Positions 28,338-38,666 of a DNA stretch of 64,000 nucleotides are shown here, one piece after another (positions within the stretch are counted from its first letter, which is position 1; each line of letters begins with the position of its first letter). This stretch comes from Candidatus Manganitrophus noduliformans (GTDB lineage: Bacteria > Nitrospirota > Nitrospiria > SBBL01 > Manganitrophaceae), in contig NZ_VTOW01000004.1 in the NCBI RefSeq assembly GCF_012184425.1, positions 62,001 to 126,000 on the forward strand, given 5' to 3'. Made by a program: the position numbers and the translations under genes. The notes beneath the pieces are model-generated. The model was not told the origin of the DNA, did no database searches, and worked only from the letters and a program-made list of their open reading frames with translations.

Positions 28338-29195
28338 ATGCCGGTTCTGACCCTTCGGCAGCTCCGCGAGCGAATTCGCGGCGCCCAGAAGACCAAGCAG
28401 ATCACGCGGACCATGCAGATGGTCGCCGCTTCCCGCCTCAAGAAGTCCGAGGAGAAATTCCGGCAGGCCAAGCCGTTCGCTCAAAAGATGGAGATGATCC
28501 TCTCTCATCTTCAGCAGTTCAGCGAGGAGTTTACCCATCCTTTTTTCGAGAGCAGGGAGGTCAAGTCGATCGGCCTGGTGGTCGTCACGTCGGATCGCGG
28601 TCTCTGCGGCGCTTACAACGGCAACGTGATCGCGCGGGCGGAAGAATTTCTTGCCGAGCACAAGGCGCAGAGCGTCAAGTTGATGCTGATTGGAAAGAAG
28701 GGGTACGACTATTTCAAAAAACGGGATTGGCCGATCCATCTGAATGCGCTCGATATCGCCGGCAAGGGGGACTTCCAACGAATTTCCGAGATTACCCAGC
28801 AGATTATCCAGGCCTACCTCTCGGGTGAAGTCGACGCGGTCTATCTGATTTTTACGAGCTATATTTCGGCCCTGTCGGTCAAACCGATCTGCGTGAAGTT
28901 CCTCAACCTTCAGCAGGAAGGGGAGGTCAAGCCGATCCAGACGATTTTGGAGCCGAGTCTTCCTGAAATCCTCGATCAGTTCCTGCCGCAGTTTGTGACC
29001 TCCAAGATGTATATCTCTCTGATGGAAGCGTTCACGGCGGAGAACTCGGCGCGGATGATTGCGATGAAGACGGCGACCGATAATGCCAAGGAGATGATCG
29101 AGCGACTCACCCTCCAGCGCAACAAAGCGCGGCAGGCGGCGATTACGAAAGAGATTTTGGAAATTGTCACGGCGGGTGAGGCGCTGAAAGCCTAA
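28338..29195 (+). CDS. atpG: ATP synthase F1 subunit gamma
   Basis: A 285-residue central-stalk subunit. The N-terminal helix (RERIRGAQKTKQITRTMQMV) and the C-terminal helix (MKTATDNAKEMIERLTLQRN) form the rotor shaft. ATG 28338, preceded by GGAGG, is preferred over an upstream in-frame start at 28311 that overlaps atpA. Confidence 0.96.
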   Translation: MPVLTLRQLRERIRGAQKTKQITRTMQMVAASRLKKSEEKFRQAKPFAQKMEMILSHLQQFSEEFTHPFFESREVKSIGLVVVTSDRGLCGAYNGNVIARAEEFLAEHKAQSVKLMLIGKKGYDYFKKRDWPIHLNALDIAGKGDFQRISEITQQIIQAYLSGEVDAVYLIFTSYISALSVKPICVKFLNLQQEGEVKPIQTILEPSLPEILDQFLPQFVTSKMYISLMEAFTAENSARMIAMKTATDNAKEMIERLTLQRNKARQAAITKEILEIVTAGEALKA

Positions 29196-29200
29196 AATCT

Positions 29201-29280
29201 GGGGCTGGGGGCCAGGGGTCAGGGGTCGGTAAGAAGATGTTTGTTCGCCGATCCCCGGCCCCCGACCCCCGGCCCCCTGA
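29201..29280. repeat. G-rich heptad inverted repeat, no cargo (atpG/atpD gap)
   Basis: The left arm (29201-29229) is four tandem GGGGYCR-like 7-mers plus a G. The right arm (about 29248-29280) is the same array on the other strand. The 18-nt centre (29230-29247) has no coding capacity. About 24 of 29 arm positions pair. Each arm contains four G-runs and could fold into a G-quadruplex. Confidence 0.8.
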
Positions 29281-30708
<1,428 letters not shown>

Positions 30709-30712
30709 ACCA

Positions 30713-31151
30713 GGGGCCGGGGGCCAGGTGTCGGGGGCCGGAGAGAACAGATGCCGGTCAACAGATCGGTCAATAGTTTTCGAGATCTCCGAGTTTGTCA
30801 GCTCGGAATCAATCTTGTGGAGCAGGTTTATCTGCTGACGGCACGTTTTCCTAAAGAAGAAATATACGGTTTGACGAGTCAGATTCAACGGGCTGCTGTC
30901 TCGGTCCCCTCGAATATTGCAGAGGGACATACCCGCGAGCACAGGAAAGAATATCTACAGCATCTCTCTATTGCTCAAGCTTCTTTGGCCGAATTGGAAA
31001 CCCAATTGGAAATTTCGGCGCGTCTTAAATATCTTACATCGGATGAATTCAATCAGATTACAGAAAATATCAAATCATTGGGCAGACAACTTTACGCACT
31101 ACGAAATGCTTTAGGAGATAAACCGGCCCCTGGCCCCCGGCCCCCGGCCCC
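30713..31151 (+). mobile_element. Heptad-armed element carrying a four-helix-bundle gene
   Basis: The left arm (30713-30741) and right arm (31123-31151) are 29-bp inverted repeats matching at 25 of 29 positions. Each is built of four GGGGYCR heptads. Between them lies one complete gene of the 23S rRNA intervening-sequence protein family. The element fills the atpD/atpC gap without interrupting either gene. It has the same arms as the cargo-free copies at 29201 and 47019, which suggests one mobile family. No transposase is present and no target duplication is obvious. Confidence 0.7.
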
Positions 31152-31155
31152 TTAA
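30751..31155 (+). CDS. Four-helix-bundle protein, 23S rRNA intervening-sequence (S23/IVP) family
   Basis: A 134-residue basic helical protein with the family signature FPKEEIYGLTSQIQRAAVS, then PSNIAEG and a HLSIAQASLAELETQL helix. Members were first found inside intervening sequences of 23S rRNA genes and resemble the Avd accessory protein of diversity-generating retroelements; their biochemical role is unsettled. Here it sits between atpD and atpC. Its last ten or so residues (KPAPGPRPPAP) and stop are encoded by the right repeat arm itself, showing that the gene and repeat travel together. Confidence 0.85.
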   Translation: MPVNRSVNSFRDLRVCQLGINLVEQVYLLTARFPKEEIYGLTSQIQRAAVSVPSNIAEGHTREHRKEYLQHLSIAQASLAELETQLEISARLKYLTSDEFNQITENIKSLGRQLYALRNALGDKPAPGPRPPAP

Positions 31156-31159
31156 AATT

Positions 31160-31444
31160 ATGGCTGAAAAAACATTTCATCTCACCGTGATTACACCGGA
31201 CCGGGTCTTTTTCGACGGCCCGGTACGATCGATCGTGGCCCCCGGAGGCGACGGAAGCCTCGGGGTCTTGGTCGATCATGCCCCGCTCATCACCACCCTC
31301 CAGACAGGCCGGCTTTCGATGACATCGTCCGAAGGAAAAGTGCAGTCCTTCCTCATCGGTCCCGGCTTCCTCGATATCCTCAAAAACGAGGTCGTTCTCC
31401 TGACCGAATCCGCCAAGGCGGACCATCCGACAAATTTGTCTTAA
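31160..31444 (+). CDS. atpC: ATP synthase F1 subunit epsilon, short form
   Basis: A 94-residue protein that covers only the N-terminal beta-sandwich (FHLTVITPDRVFFDGPVRSI to the GPGFLDILKNEVVLLTE segment). The usual C-terminal helical hairpin of about 45 residues, which inhibits ATP hydrolysis, is missing. A promoter begins eight bases after the stop, so this is not an obvious frameshift. The beta domain should suffice to couple gamma to the c-ring. Confidence 0.88.
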   Translation: MAEKTFHLTVITPDRVFFDGPVRSIVAPGGDGSLGVLVDHAPLITTLQTGRLSMTSSEGKVQSFLIGPGFLDILKNEVVLLTESAKADHPTNLS

Positions 31445-31451
31445 AAAAACC

Positions 31452-31481
31452 TTGACAACCGAATGACGTAAGTGATATAGT
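31452..31481 (+). promoter_or_regulatory. Promoter of the porin-like gene
   Basis: TTGACA (31452-31457), an 18-nt spacer and TATAGT (31476-31481). A leader of about 190 nt follows before the start codon; GGAGG lies at the expected distance from the ATG. Confidence 0.7.
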
Positions 31482-31679
31482 CGGGCCGGTTTTTTTAAAT
31501 CTATTGCCAGTATATTTCCGCCTAAGTATATTCAAACTACTCATCAAATCTGATTGAAAGGGGGTGACGGGGTTACCAAGGCATCACTCTATTTGCTTGT
31601 TCGTTAATATCTCTACATCTCTGTTCGGTTGTGAATCTGTTTAGTTCTACTCTGGTTAATTCGGAAAAGGAGGTTACGA

Positions 31680-33044
31680 ATGAAGAAGTTATGGGTCATG
31701 GCCTTAGGAACTGCGTTTCTTCTACAGACCGCGGCACTCTATGCAGCGGATGTCAAATTCGAAGGAGATTTCCGCGTCCGCGGGATTTATGCCGACGACC
31801 TTGACGCCAACGAGGATGTCAACGATCAACAGGCATTTGCCGACGGACGTTTTAGATTGAGAACCACCGCGACCGCGGGAATTACCTCCGGGGTTGTGGT
31901 CCTTGATTTCACCAGTTCTTTCAGCGATCCAAGACAAACGGGAGCCGGCGGGGCAGTCGACTGTTCAGCCACCGGTTGCACGACCGGAAACTATCGCTTC
32001 GGCTCGGCCAACTTCGGCGGAAGCTACAACATCGTCGGTGTCCGGGAAGCCTACCTCAAACTCGATCTCAACATGGTCAAGCTCGCCTTCGGCCGTAAGC
32101 CATTCCGACTTGGCCACAGCCTCATCTTGGATGATACGATGGATGCGATCGTCGGAAAATTCATGGTCGGCGGGTTCGAAGTAATGTTGGCGAATGGAAA
32201 ATTGCTCGATACCAATTCGACGGTTGCCCCTGGAGGTGGATTAACGGGTAGCGATACCGATCTTTACATTGCGAAGACCGGCTTCAATCATGGCGATATG
32301 CACAATATCGGCCTCTTCGCGACCTATCTCAAAGATCGCGGACCTGCTTTCTTGCCTGCAGCTGCGGCACCTGATAAAACCGAGCTTTGGGTTTTGGGTG
32401 TGACGGCCGATGGAAAGTTCGGTGCGATCAACCTGGGCGCGGAAGTTGACTTCCTGACCGGGAGCCAGGATGTGACTACGGGAGATTCTGTCGATCTGGC
32501 CGGTTTGAATGTTTTGATCGGATTAGGGTTCGATGTGGGTGCTGTTGATGTCGGCGTTGCCGCTCTTTACACCACTGGGGACGATGGGACCGATGCCGGC
32601 GAGAGAAATGTCAACGGCATCTCAGGGAATTTTGTTCTCGGAAACATCTTAATTAATGATAACATTCTCAGCGACCGAGAAGGACAGTGCGCCAGCGTCG
32701 GTGGGGCCCGGATCGGTTCCGGTGGCTCTTCCTGTTTCGCCGGATTGGGTGTTACCGGAATTAAGGTCTCTGCCGGTCTTGAAGGGGTTCCTTTCGGCAA
32801 AACCTGCCATACCGAATTGGCCGCCATCTGGGCACAGACCACCGAGGATCCGATTGGACCGGGTGGGGCGGGTGACAGCGACCTTGGGATCGAGATCGAC
32901 CTGAACCACAAACACAAGCTGGATGACAATGTCGCCGTTGCAGTGAACCTGGGCTATCTTCTCTCCGGAGATGCCTGGCAGACCCTCACCGGCGGTGATG
33001 ACAACCAGCTCAAAGGGATCATTGCCCTCAACTACATGTTCTAA
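31680..33044 (+). CDS. Outer-membrane porin-like beta-barrel protein
   Basis: A 454-residue exported protein with a clear signal peptide (MKKLWVMALGTAFLLQTAALYAA). The rest alternates short amphipathic strands with Gly/Asp/Thr-rich turns and ends in NYMF, with the C-terminal phenylalanine typical of outer-membrane barrels. Two cysteine pairs (CSATGC and CASVGG...SSC) probably lie in external loops. It has its own promoter and a strong terminator, so it is likely a monocistronic abundant envelope protein. Substrate specificity cannot be deduced. Confidence 0.75.
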   Translation: MKKLWVMALGTAFLLQTAALYAADVKFEGDFRVRGIYADDLDANEDVNDQQAFADGRFRLRTTATAGITSGVVVLDFTSSFSDPRQTGAGGAVDCSATGCTTGNYRFGSANFGGSYNIVGVREAYLKLDLNMVKLAFGRKPFRLGHSLILDDTMDAIVGKFMVGGFEVMLANGKLLDTNSTVAPGGGLTGSDTDLYIAKTGFNHGDMHNIGLFATYLKDRGPAFLPAAAAPDKTELWVLGVTADGKFGAINLGAEVDFLTGSQDVTTGDSVDLAGLNVLIGLGFDVGAVDVGVAALYTTGDDGTDAGERNVNGISGNFVLGNILINDNILSDREGQCASVGGARIGSGGSSCFAGLGVTGIKVSAGLEGVPFGKTCHTELAAIWAQTTEDPIGPGGAGDSDLGIEIDLNHKHKLDDNVAVAVNLGYLLSGDAWQTLTGGDDNQLKGIIALNYMF

Positions 33045-33067
33045 CTTTCCTTAAGTTACACCGAATG

Positions 33068-33103
33068 AAAAGCCCTCCGGTTCTCAGCCGGAGGGCTTTT
33101 TTA
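33068..33103 (+). terminator. Rho-independent terminator after the porin-like gene
   Basis: A 10-bp stem AGCCCTCCGG / CCGGAGGGCT with a 7-nt loop (33071-33097) is followed by TTTTTT and preceded by AAAA, so it could work in both directions. Confidence 0.92.
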
Positions 33104-33206
33104 TTGCTCGTTCAGGAAACAGGGCGCTATTCCTTGCCGCGGAAGTTTGATAAAATGAGGCCTGGATCGGCGGCATCTTCAGCCTGGAATAAAGAAGAAA
33201 GAACAG

Positions 33207-35012
33207 ATGGAACTAAAGCAAAAAATCGAATCGCTTCCCCATACCCCGGGCGTTTACCTTATGAAGGGAAAAAAGGGGGAGGTCCTCTACGTCGGCAAGG
33301 CGAAAGAGCTGGCGAGCCGTGTGCGGAGCTATTTTCGTCCCAATGCCGATGTGACCCCGAAGATCCGATCGATGGTCTCGCAGGTGGCCGACCTGGAATA
33401 TATCGTCACCGTCAGTAACCTCGAGGCGCTGATTCTGGAGAGCAACCTCATCAAGAAACATCGCCCGAAGTACAATGTCGTTCTGCGGGACGATAAAAAT
33501 TACCCCCTCCTTCGCCTCTCGATGAAGGACGATTACCCGCGGCTTGAGATCGTCCGCCGGGTGAAGCGGGACGGCGCGCTTTACTTCGGCCCGTATGTCC
33601 CGACCGGAGGGCTTTATGAAATGCTCCGGCTGCTGAGGAAGATCTTCCCCCTTCCGAACTGCACGATCGACATCGACGGTAACGCCGAGCGGGCCTGCAT
33701 CGAATTCGAGATTAAAAGATGCCTGGCCCCCTGCACCGGAAATCAATCGAAGGAAGATTACCGCCAGATGATCCAGCAGGTCCGCCTCTTCCTCGAAGGA
33801 AAGGACAAGGTCCTCCTCACGGCGATGCGGGCGCTGATGGAGAAGAAGGCGGGCGAGCTCAACTTTGAGGCGGCGGCCCGGCTTCGCGATCAGATCGCCA
33901 AGATCGAGCGGGCGTTGGAGCAGCAACGGGTCACCTCCACGCAGATCGAGGATCACGACGTAATCGCCTTGGCGCGGGAAGGGGAGGCGGCCGACCTTCA
34001 GATCCTTTTCATCCGGGGCGGGATGATGGTCGGTCGAAAAGACTTCTTCTTCGAAAATGTCGGGGAAACGCTCGATGAGGAGCTCTGCGCCACCTTCATT
34101 CAGCAGTTCTACAATAAGGAAGGGCTGATTCCGAGGGAGATCTTTCTTCCGATTCCGCTGACGGAAGCCTCCGTTCTGGAAGAGTGGCTCTCGGAGCGGC
34201 GCGGCGGGCCGGTTCATCTTGTTTTCCCCTCGCGCGGGAGAAGGGCCCATCTGCTCGATTTGGCCCTGGAGAATGCGCGCGCCTCCCTGACGAACCACGT
34301 TCAGATTCGCGAGGGGGGAGAGGCGACGCTGGAGAAACTGAAAGATCTCTTGCAACTCTCCCGTCTTCCCCGCCGGATCGAGGGATACGACATCTCCAAT
34401 ATCATGGGGACCAGCGCGGTCGGTTCGATGGTGGTTTTCGAAGAGGCCAAGGCGAAGAAATCGGATTACCGCCACTTCCGGATCAAAACGATCGAGGGGG
34501 CGAACGACTTCGGGATGATGGCGGAGGTTCTGACGCGGAGATTAAATTTGTTGAAAGAGAAGGGGGAGGCGCCTCCAGACCTCTTCCTGATCGACGGCGG
34601 GAAGGGTCAGATCTCGGCGGTGCGGGAGGTGATGGAGAAATTCGATCTCGGATCGGTCGATCTGATCGGGTTGGCGAAGGAGAGGGAAGATCGATGGGAG
34701 CGGGTCTATCTGCCCGATCTTTCAGATCCGATCGCGCTTCCGGTCGGCTCCCCGGCAACCCATCTGCTTCAGCAGATCCGCGATGAAGCGCACCGCTTTG
34801 CGGTCTCCTATCATCGGAAGATTCGGGACAAGAAGATGTTGGAGTCGCCGCTGCAGGAAATCGAGGGGATCGGGAAGACCCGGCGGCTGGCGCTGCTGAA
34901 GCATTTTGGAAGTGTCTCAAAGATTCGCGAGGCCAGTCTGGAGGAGCTCGAAGCGGCCCCCTCCATGAACAAGGCGGTCGCCCGAAAAGTGTTTGAGTCG
35001 CTTCATTCCTAA
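33207..35012 (+). CDS. uvrC: Excinuclease ABC subunit C
   Basis: A 601-residue nuclease that makes both incisions in UvrABC nucleotide-excision repair. The N-terminal GIY-YIG domain (TPGVYLMKGKKGEVLYVGKA) makes the 3' cut. A UVR motif lies around 200-235. The RNase H-like domain (EGYDISNIMGTSAVGSMVVFE, FLIDGGKGQI) makes the 5' cut. Two helix-hairpin-helix motifs end the protein (LQEIEGIGKTRRLALLKHFGS). Length is normal. Confidence 0.96.
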   Translation: MELKQKIESLPHTPGVYLMKGKKGEVLYVGKAKELASRVRSYFRPNADVTPKIRSMVSQVADLEYIVTVSNLEALILESNLIKKHRPKYNVVLRDDKNYPLLRLSMKDDYPRLEIVRRVKRDGALYFGPYVPTGGLYEMLRLLRKIFPLPNCTIDIDGNAERACIEFEIKRCLAPCTGNQSKEDYRQMIQQVRLFLEGKDKVLLTAMRALMEKKAGELNFEAAARLRDQIAKIERALEQQRVTSTQIEDHDVIALAREGEAADLQILFIRGGMMVGRKDFFFENVGETLDEELCATFIQQFYNKEGLIPREIFLPIPLTEASVLEEWLSERRGGPVHLVFPSRGRRAHLLDLALENARASLTNHVQIREGGEATLEKLKDLLQLSRLPRRIEGYDISNIMGTSAVGSMVVFEEAKAKKSDYRHFRIKTIEGANDFGMMAEVLTRRLNLLKEKGEAPPDLFLIDGGKGQISAVREVMEKFDLGSVDLIGLAKEREDRWERVYLPDLSDPIALPVGSPATHLLQQIRDEAHRFAVSYHRKIRDKKMLESPLQEIEGIGKTRRLALLKHFGSVSKIREASLEELEAAPSMNKAVARKVFESLHS

Positions 35013-35025
35013 TTGCCCTTCCACA

Positions 35026-35055
35026 TTGACACTTTGCGTTCAATTATGCTAAAAA
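35026..35055 (+). promoter_or_regulatory. Candidate promoter of yebC-ruvCAB
   Basis: TTGACA (35026-35031), an 18-nt spacer and TAAAAA (35050-35055), 39 nt before the yebC start. Confidence 0.5.
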
Positions 35056-35094
35056 TACGCAGATTATTTAAATGTCTATACAATTGGAGAAGCC

Positions 35095-35847
35095 ATGTCC
35101 GGACATTCTAAATGGGCGACGACCAAACATAAAAAGGCGGCGGCCGACTCGAAGCGGGGGAAAATTTTCACCAAGATTATCCGCGAGATCACCGTTGCGG
35201 CGAAGATGGGTGGGGGTGACCCCGAAGGGAATCCCCGTCTTCGAACGGCGATCCTGAAGGCCAAAGAAAACAACATGCCGGCCGATAACATCAAGAAGGC
35301 GGTTCAAAAGGGGACCGGCGAGCTTCCAGGTGTCACGTATGAGGAGATGACTTACGAGGGTTACGGGCCGGGCGGGGTGGCGATCATCATCCAGATCATG
35401 TCGGACAACAAGAACCGGACCGTTTCCGAAATCCGCCACCTCCTCTCCAAGAGCGGCGGCAACATGGGAGAGTCGGGCTCCGTCGCCTGGATGTTTCAGA
35501 AGAAGGGGTATCTGTCGATCGAGAAGCAGAAGGCCGACGAGGAGAAGTTGATGTCGGTGGCGCTCGATGCGGGGGCGGAAGATATCCGCTCGGACGATCC
35601 GACCCTTTTTGAAGTGATCACCGCCCCGGCCGATTTCGAAAAAGTCAAAAAGGCGATGACCGACGCCGGTCTTGCCCCGTCTTATGCCGAGGTGACCTTT
35701 CTCCCGCAGACCTATATCCGGCTCGATGGGAAAGAGGCGGAGCAGATGCTCCGGTTGATGGAAGCGCTCGAAGATCACGACGATGTTCAGAACGTCTACG
35801 CGAACTTCGATATCCCCGATGAGGTGATGGCGAAGGTGGCCGGGTAA
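35095..35847 (+). CDS. yebC: YebC/PmpR family regulatory protein
   Basis: A 250-residue cytoplasmic protein with the family N-terminus [18 protein letters not shown] and the [19 protein letters not shown] segment. Members act as DNA-binding regulators or as ribosome-associated factors that relieve stalling at proline stretches. It precedes ruvC, as in many bacteria. Confidence 0.95.
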   Translation: MSGHSKWATTKHKKAAADSKRGKIFTKIIREITVAAKMGGGDPEGNPRLRTAILKAKENNMPADNIKKAVQKGTGELPGVTYEEMTYEGYGPGGVAIIIQIMSDNKNRTVSEIRHLLSKSGGNMGESGSVAWMFQKKGYLSIEKQKADEEKLMSVALDAGAEDIRSDDPTLFEVITAPADFEKVKKAMTDAGLAPSYAEVTFLPQTYIRLDGKEAEQMLRLMEALEDHDDVQNVYANFDIPDEVMAKVAG

Positions 35848-35858
35848 TTTAACCCAAT

Positions 35859-36386
35859 ATGCCGATTTTAGGAATCGATCCGGGAATGGGTGTCACAGGG
35901 TATGCGATCCTGGAAGAAGCCCCCGCAGGCCGTCTGATCTTGAAAGGATCGGGCGAGGTCCGGACGATTTCAAAACACCCCTTTCCGAAACGACTCAAAC
36001 ATCTCTTCGACGACCTCCTGCAGGTGATTCAGAAAGAGCTTCCGACCGCCGTCGCCATCGAAGATACCTTTCTCGCCAAAAATTTCAAGTCGGCCCTCAA
36101 GCTCGGACAGGCCCGCGGGGCGGCGCTGCTGGCGGCCGAGTTCCATCAGATCCCGGTCTTTGAATACACGCCGACGGCGGTGAAGATGGCGGTGGTCGGT
36201 TATGGGGGAGCGACCAAGGATCAAATCCAGCAGATGGTCGGCCGGCTGCTCCAACTTCCGAGCCTCCTGACCTCGGAGCATGCCGCCGATGCCGCCGCGG
36301 TTGCGATTTGCCACATCCACTCCGCCCAATTTCAAGCGAAGGTCGGAGCGGCCGAGAAGAGATCGGACGAATTCACGCGATATTAA
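35859..36386 (+). CDS. ruvC: Crossover junction endodeoxyribonuclease RuvC
   Basis: A 175-residue Holliday-junction resolvase. The acidic catalytic residues are visible in GIDPGMGVTGYA (first Asp), AIEDTFLAKN (Glu) and HAADAAAVAICH (C-terminal Asp). It lies 11 bases after yebC and 13 bases before ruvA, forming a ruvCAB operon. Confidence 0.96.
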   Translation: MPILGIDPGMGVTGYAILEEAPAGRLILKGSGEVRTISKHPFPKRLKHLFDDLLQVIQKELPTAVAIEDTFLAKNFKSALKLGQARGAALLAAEFHQIPVFEYTPTAVKMAVVGYGGATKDQIQQMVGRLLQLPSLLTSEHAADAAAVAICHIHSAQFQAKVGAAEKRSDEFTRY

Positions 36387-36399
36387 ATGCGGTTGAAAG

Positions 36400-37011
36400 A
36401 TGATTGCATTCCTCACCGGAACGATCCTTGAGAAAACCCCCAGCACTCTGATCGTGGAGGTGCATGGGATCGGATACCAGATCTTTATCCCGCTGAATAC
36501 TTTTTATCGACTCCCCGAGGTGAAGGAGAGTGTCTCGCTTCACGTCCACACGCATGTTCGGGAAGATGCCCTTCAACTCTACGGGTTTCTCTCGCCGCTC
36601 GAAAAGGAACTCTTTCTGCTTCTTTTGGGGATCTCCGGCGTCGGACCGAAGGTGGCCCTGGGAATCCTCTCCGGGATGGAGTTGACCGAATTGGTTCAGG
36701 CCTTGCGGGACGGAAACGTCGACCGGCTCCGGGCCATCCCGGGGGTCGGGCCGAAGACGGCCGGGCGGCTGGTCCTGGAGTTGAGAGAGAAGGTCAACGC
36801 CCTGAGTCTGGCGGGCCTTCAAACCCCGGTCTCGGCCGGTTCGGAATTGGATAAAACCAAAGAGGACGCCCTCTCGGCATTGGTCAACTTGGGTTATCAT
36901 CGAACCGAAGCGAAGCGGACCGTCGATAAAATCGCCGAAGAAACTGGCGATTCCGAGTCGGTGGAGGGGCTGATCAAAAAAGCGCTGAAGAAATTGGCAA
37001 AGGTGGGTTAG
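36400..37011 (+). CDS. ruvA: Holliday junction branch migration protein RuvA
   Basis: A 203-residue tetrameric junction-binding protein. It has an N-terminal OB fold, a helix-hairpin-helix region ([34 protein letters not shown]) and a C-terminal RuvB-contact domain ([19 protein letters not shown]). Confidence 0.96.
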   Translation: MIAFLTGTILEKTPSTLIVEVHGIGYQIFIPLNTFYRLPEVKESVSLHVHTHVREDALQLYGFLSPLEKELFLLLLGISGVGPKVALGILSGMELTELVQALRDGNVDRLRAIPGVGPKTAGRLVLELREKVNALSLAGLQTPVSAGSELDKTKEDALSALVNLGYHRTEAKRTVDKIAEETGDSESVEGLIKKALKKLAKVG

Positions 37012-37021
37012 CGGGCCGGTC

Positions 37022-38041
37022 ATGATGGATCGTATTTTATCGACGCAATTGAATGACGAAGAAAAGCGGATGGAGGCGAGCCTTCGACCCGCCTCGCTCG
37101 ACGAATATGTCGGCCAGACGCGGATCAAGGAGAATCTCCGGATCTATATCGAGGCGGCGAAGAAGCGGGGCGATGTCCTCGACCATGTCATCTTCTACGG
37201 CCCTCCCGGTCTCGGCAAGACGACCCTGGCCAACATTATCGCGCGGGAATTGGGGGTCAATCTCAAGGCGACCTCCGGCCCGGCGGTGGAGCACCCCGGC
37301 GACCTGGCGGCGATCCTCAGCAACCTCTCCGAGGGGGATGTTTTCTTCATCGATGAAATCCACCGGCTCCACCCGGCGGTGGAAGAGGTCTTGTATCCCG
37401 CCATGGAGGATTTTCAGCTCGACCTGATCATCGGCCAGGGCCCCTCGGCCCGGACGCTGAAATTCAATCTGCCGAGATTTACGCTCATCGGCGCCACCAC
37501 CCGCGCCGGTCTTCTCACCTCGCCGCTGCGCGAGCGATTCGGCGTCATCAGCCGTCTCGAATTCTACCGTCCCGAGGAGCTGGAGCAGATCGTCCTTCGC
37601 TCCGCCAAGTTGCTGAACATTGCGATTGAACAGACGGCCGCGTATGAAATTGCCGCCCGGACGCGGGGAACCCCCCGGATTGCCAACCGGATCTTGCGGC
37701 GGGTCCGCGATTTTGCCGAGGTGAAATCGGACGGCCGCATTCTCCTGGAGGTCGCCCGTCAGGCGCTGTCGCAGATGGAGATCGACTCCGCCGGATTCGA
37801 CGCGATGGACCGAAAATATCTTCTCCTCATGATCGAGAAATTCGGCGGCGGGCCGGTCGGCGTCGAAACCTTGGCGACCGCCCTCGGTGAAGAGCGCGAG
37901 ACGCTCGAAGATGTCTACGAGCCGTTCCTGATCCAAGGGGGATATCTCGACCGGACCGCCCGCGGACGAATGGCGACCGACCTGGCCTATCAACATTTCG
38001 GAGTGAAGCGCCCCGAGAACACTCAGCCGAGGCTTTGGTAA
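37022..38041 (+). CDS. ruvB: Holliday junction branch migration ATPase RuvB
   Basis: A 339-residue AAA+ motor. Walker [13 protein letters not shown], Walker B FIDEIHRL, sensor 1 [11 protein letters not shown] and the C-terminal winged helix ([15 protein letters not shown]) are intact. It ends one base before the start of the mogA-like gene. Confidence 0.97.
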   Translation: MMDRILSTQLNDEEKRMEASLRPASLDEYVGQTRIKENLRIYIEAAKKRGDVLDHVIFYGPPGLGKTTLANIIARELGVNLKATSGPAVEHPGDLAAILSNLSEGDVFFIDEIHRLHPAVEEVLYPAMEDFQLDLIIGQGPSARTLKFNLPRFTLIGATTRAGLLTSPLRERFGVISRLEFYRPEELEQIVLRSAKLLNIAIEQTAAYEIAARTRGTPRIANRILRRVRDFAEVKSDGRILLEVARQALSQMEIDSAGFDAMDRKYLLLMIEKFGGGPVGVETLATALGEERETLEDVYEPFLIQGGYLDRTARGRMATDLAYQHFGVKRPENTQPRLW

Positions 38042-38566
38042 ATGGAAAGAGGGACGATGTTTACAGTCGGTATTCTGACCATCAGCGACAAGGGCTCGGC
38101 CGGAAAACGGGAAGACGCCAGCGGCCTGCTTCTCCACCAACTGGTCGATCAGCTTCCGGGGAAGGTGACGGTTTACCAGGTCATCCCGGATGAGAAGGAG
38201 GCGATCCAAAACCAGCTGATCTCCTTTTCCGATCGATGGAAGGTCGATCTGGTCTTGACGACCGGAGGAACCGGCGTTTCTCCCCGCGATGTCACCCCGG
38301 AGGCGACGATGCAGGTCCTCGATCGCCTGATTCCCGGCATGGGGGAGATTATGCGCATGGAAGGATATCGAAAGAACCCCAAGGCGATCATCTCCCGCGG
38401 CATCGCCGGCGTCCGCAAGCAGACCCTCATCGTGAACCTCCCCGGCAGCCCCCGCGCCGTCCGGGAGAATTTTGAGATCCTCCTCCCGGCCCTCCCTCAT
38501 GCCATTGAGAAAATGAAAGGGGACGAAGAAGACTGCGGAATCCCTCCGCGCAATGAGAGGGTCTAG
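38042..38566 (+). CDS. MogA/MoaB-type molybdopterin adenylyltransferase
   Basis: A 174-residue protein of the MoCF-binding family. The diagnostic motif TTGGTGVSPRDVTPEAT lies in the middle. MogA adenylylates molybdopterin before metal insertion; MoaB has a related fold, and the two cannot be told apart safely here. A second in-frame ATG (38057) gives a more typical N-terminus, MFTVGILTISDKG. It directly follows ruvB, though the functions are unrelated. Confidence 0.85.
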   Translation: MERGTMFTVGILTISDKGSAGKREDASGLLLHQLVDQLPGKVTVYQVIPDEKEAIQNQLISFSDRWKVDLVLTTGGTGVSPRDVTPEATMQVLDRLIPGMGEIMRMEGYRKNPKAIISRGIAGVRKQTLIVNLPGSPRAVRENFEILLPALPHAIEKMKGDEEDCGIPPRNERV

Positions 38567-38666
38567 TTTTCCAAATTCTCTTCTTTTCCTTCGATGGCTC
38601 TTGTAGTATACTCTCAAGGGATCGAGTCTTGCCGGTTTTCCCGGAATCGAGCATCCGAGGTCGCGT

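Noticed and set aside
31160-31500. Frameshifted full-length epsilon subunit
   Set aside because: Sequence after the stop is a promoter and no frame continues with helical-domain similarity.
37037-38617. 526-codon open frame antisense to ruvB and the mogA-like gene
   Set aside because: It spans two well-supported genes on the other strand and shows no motif.
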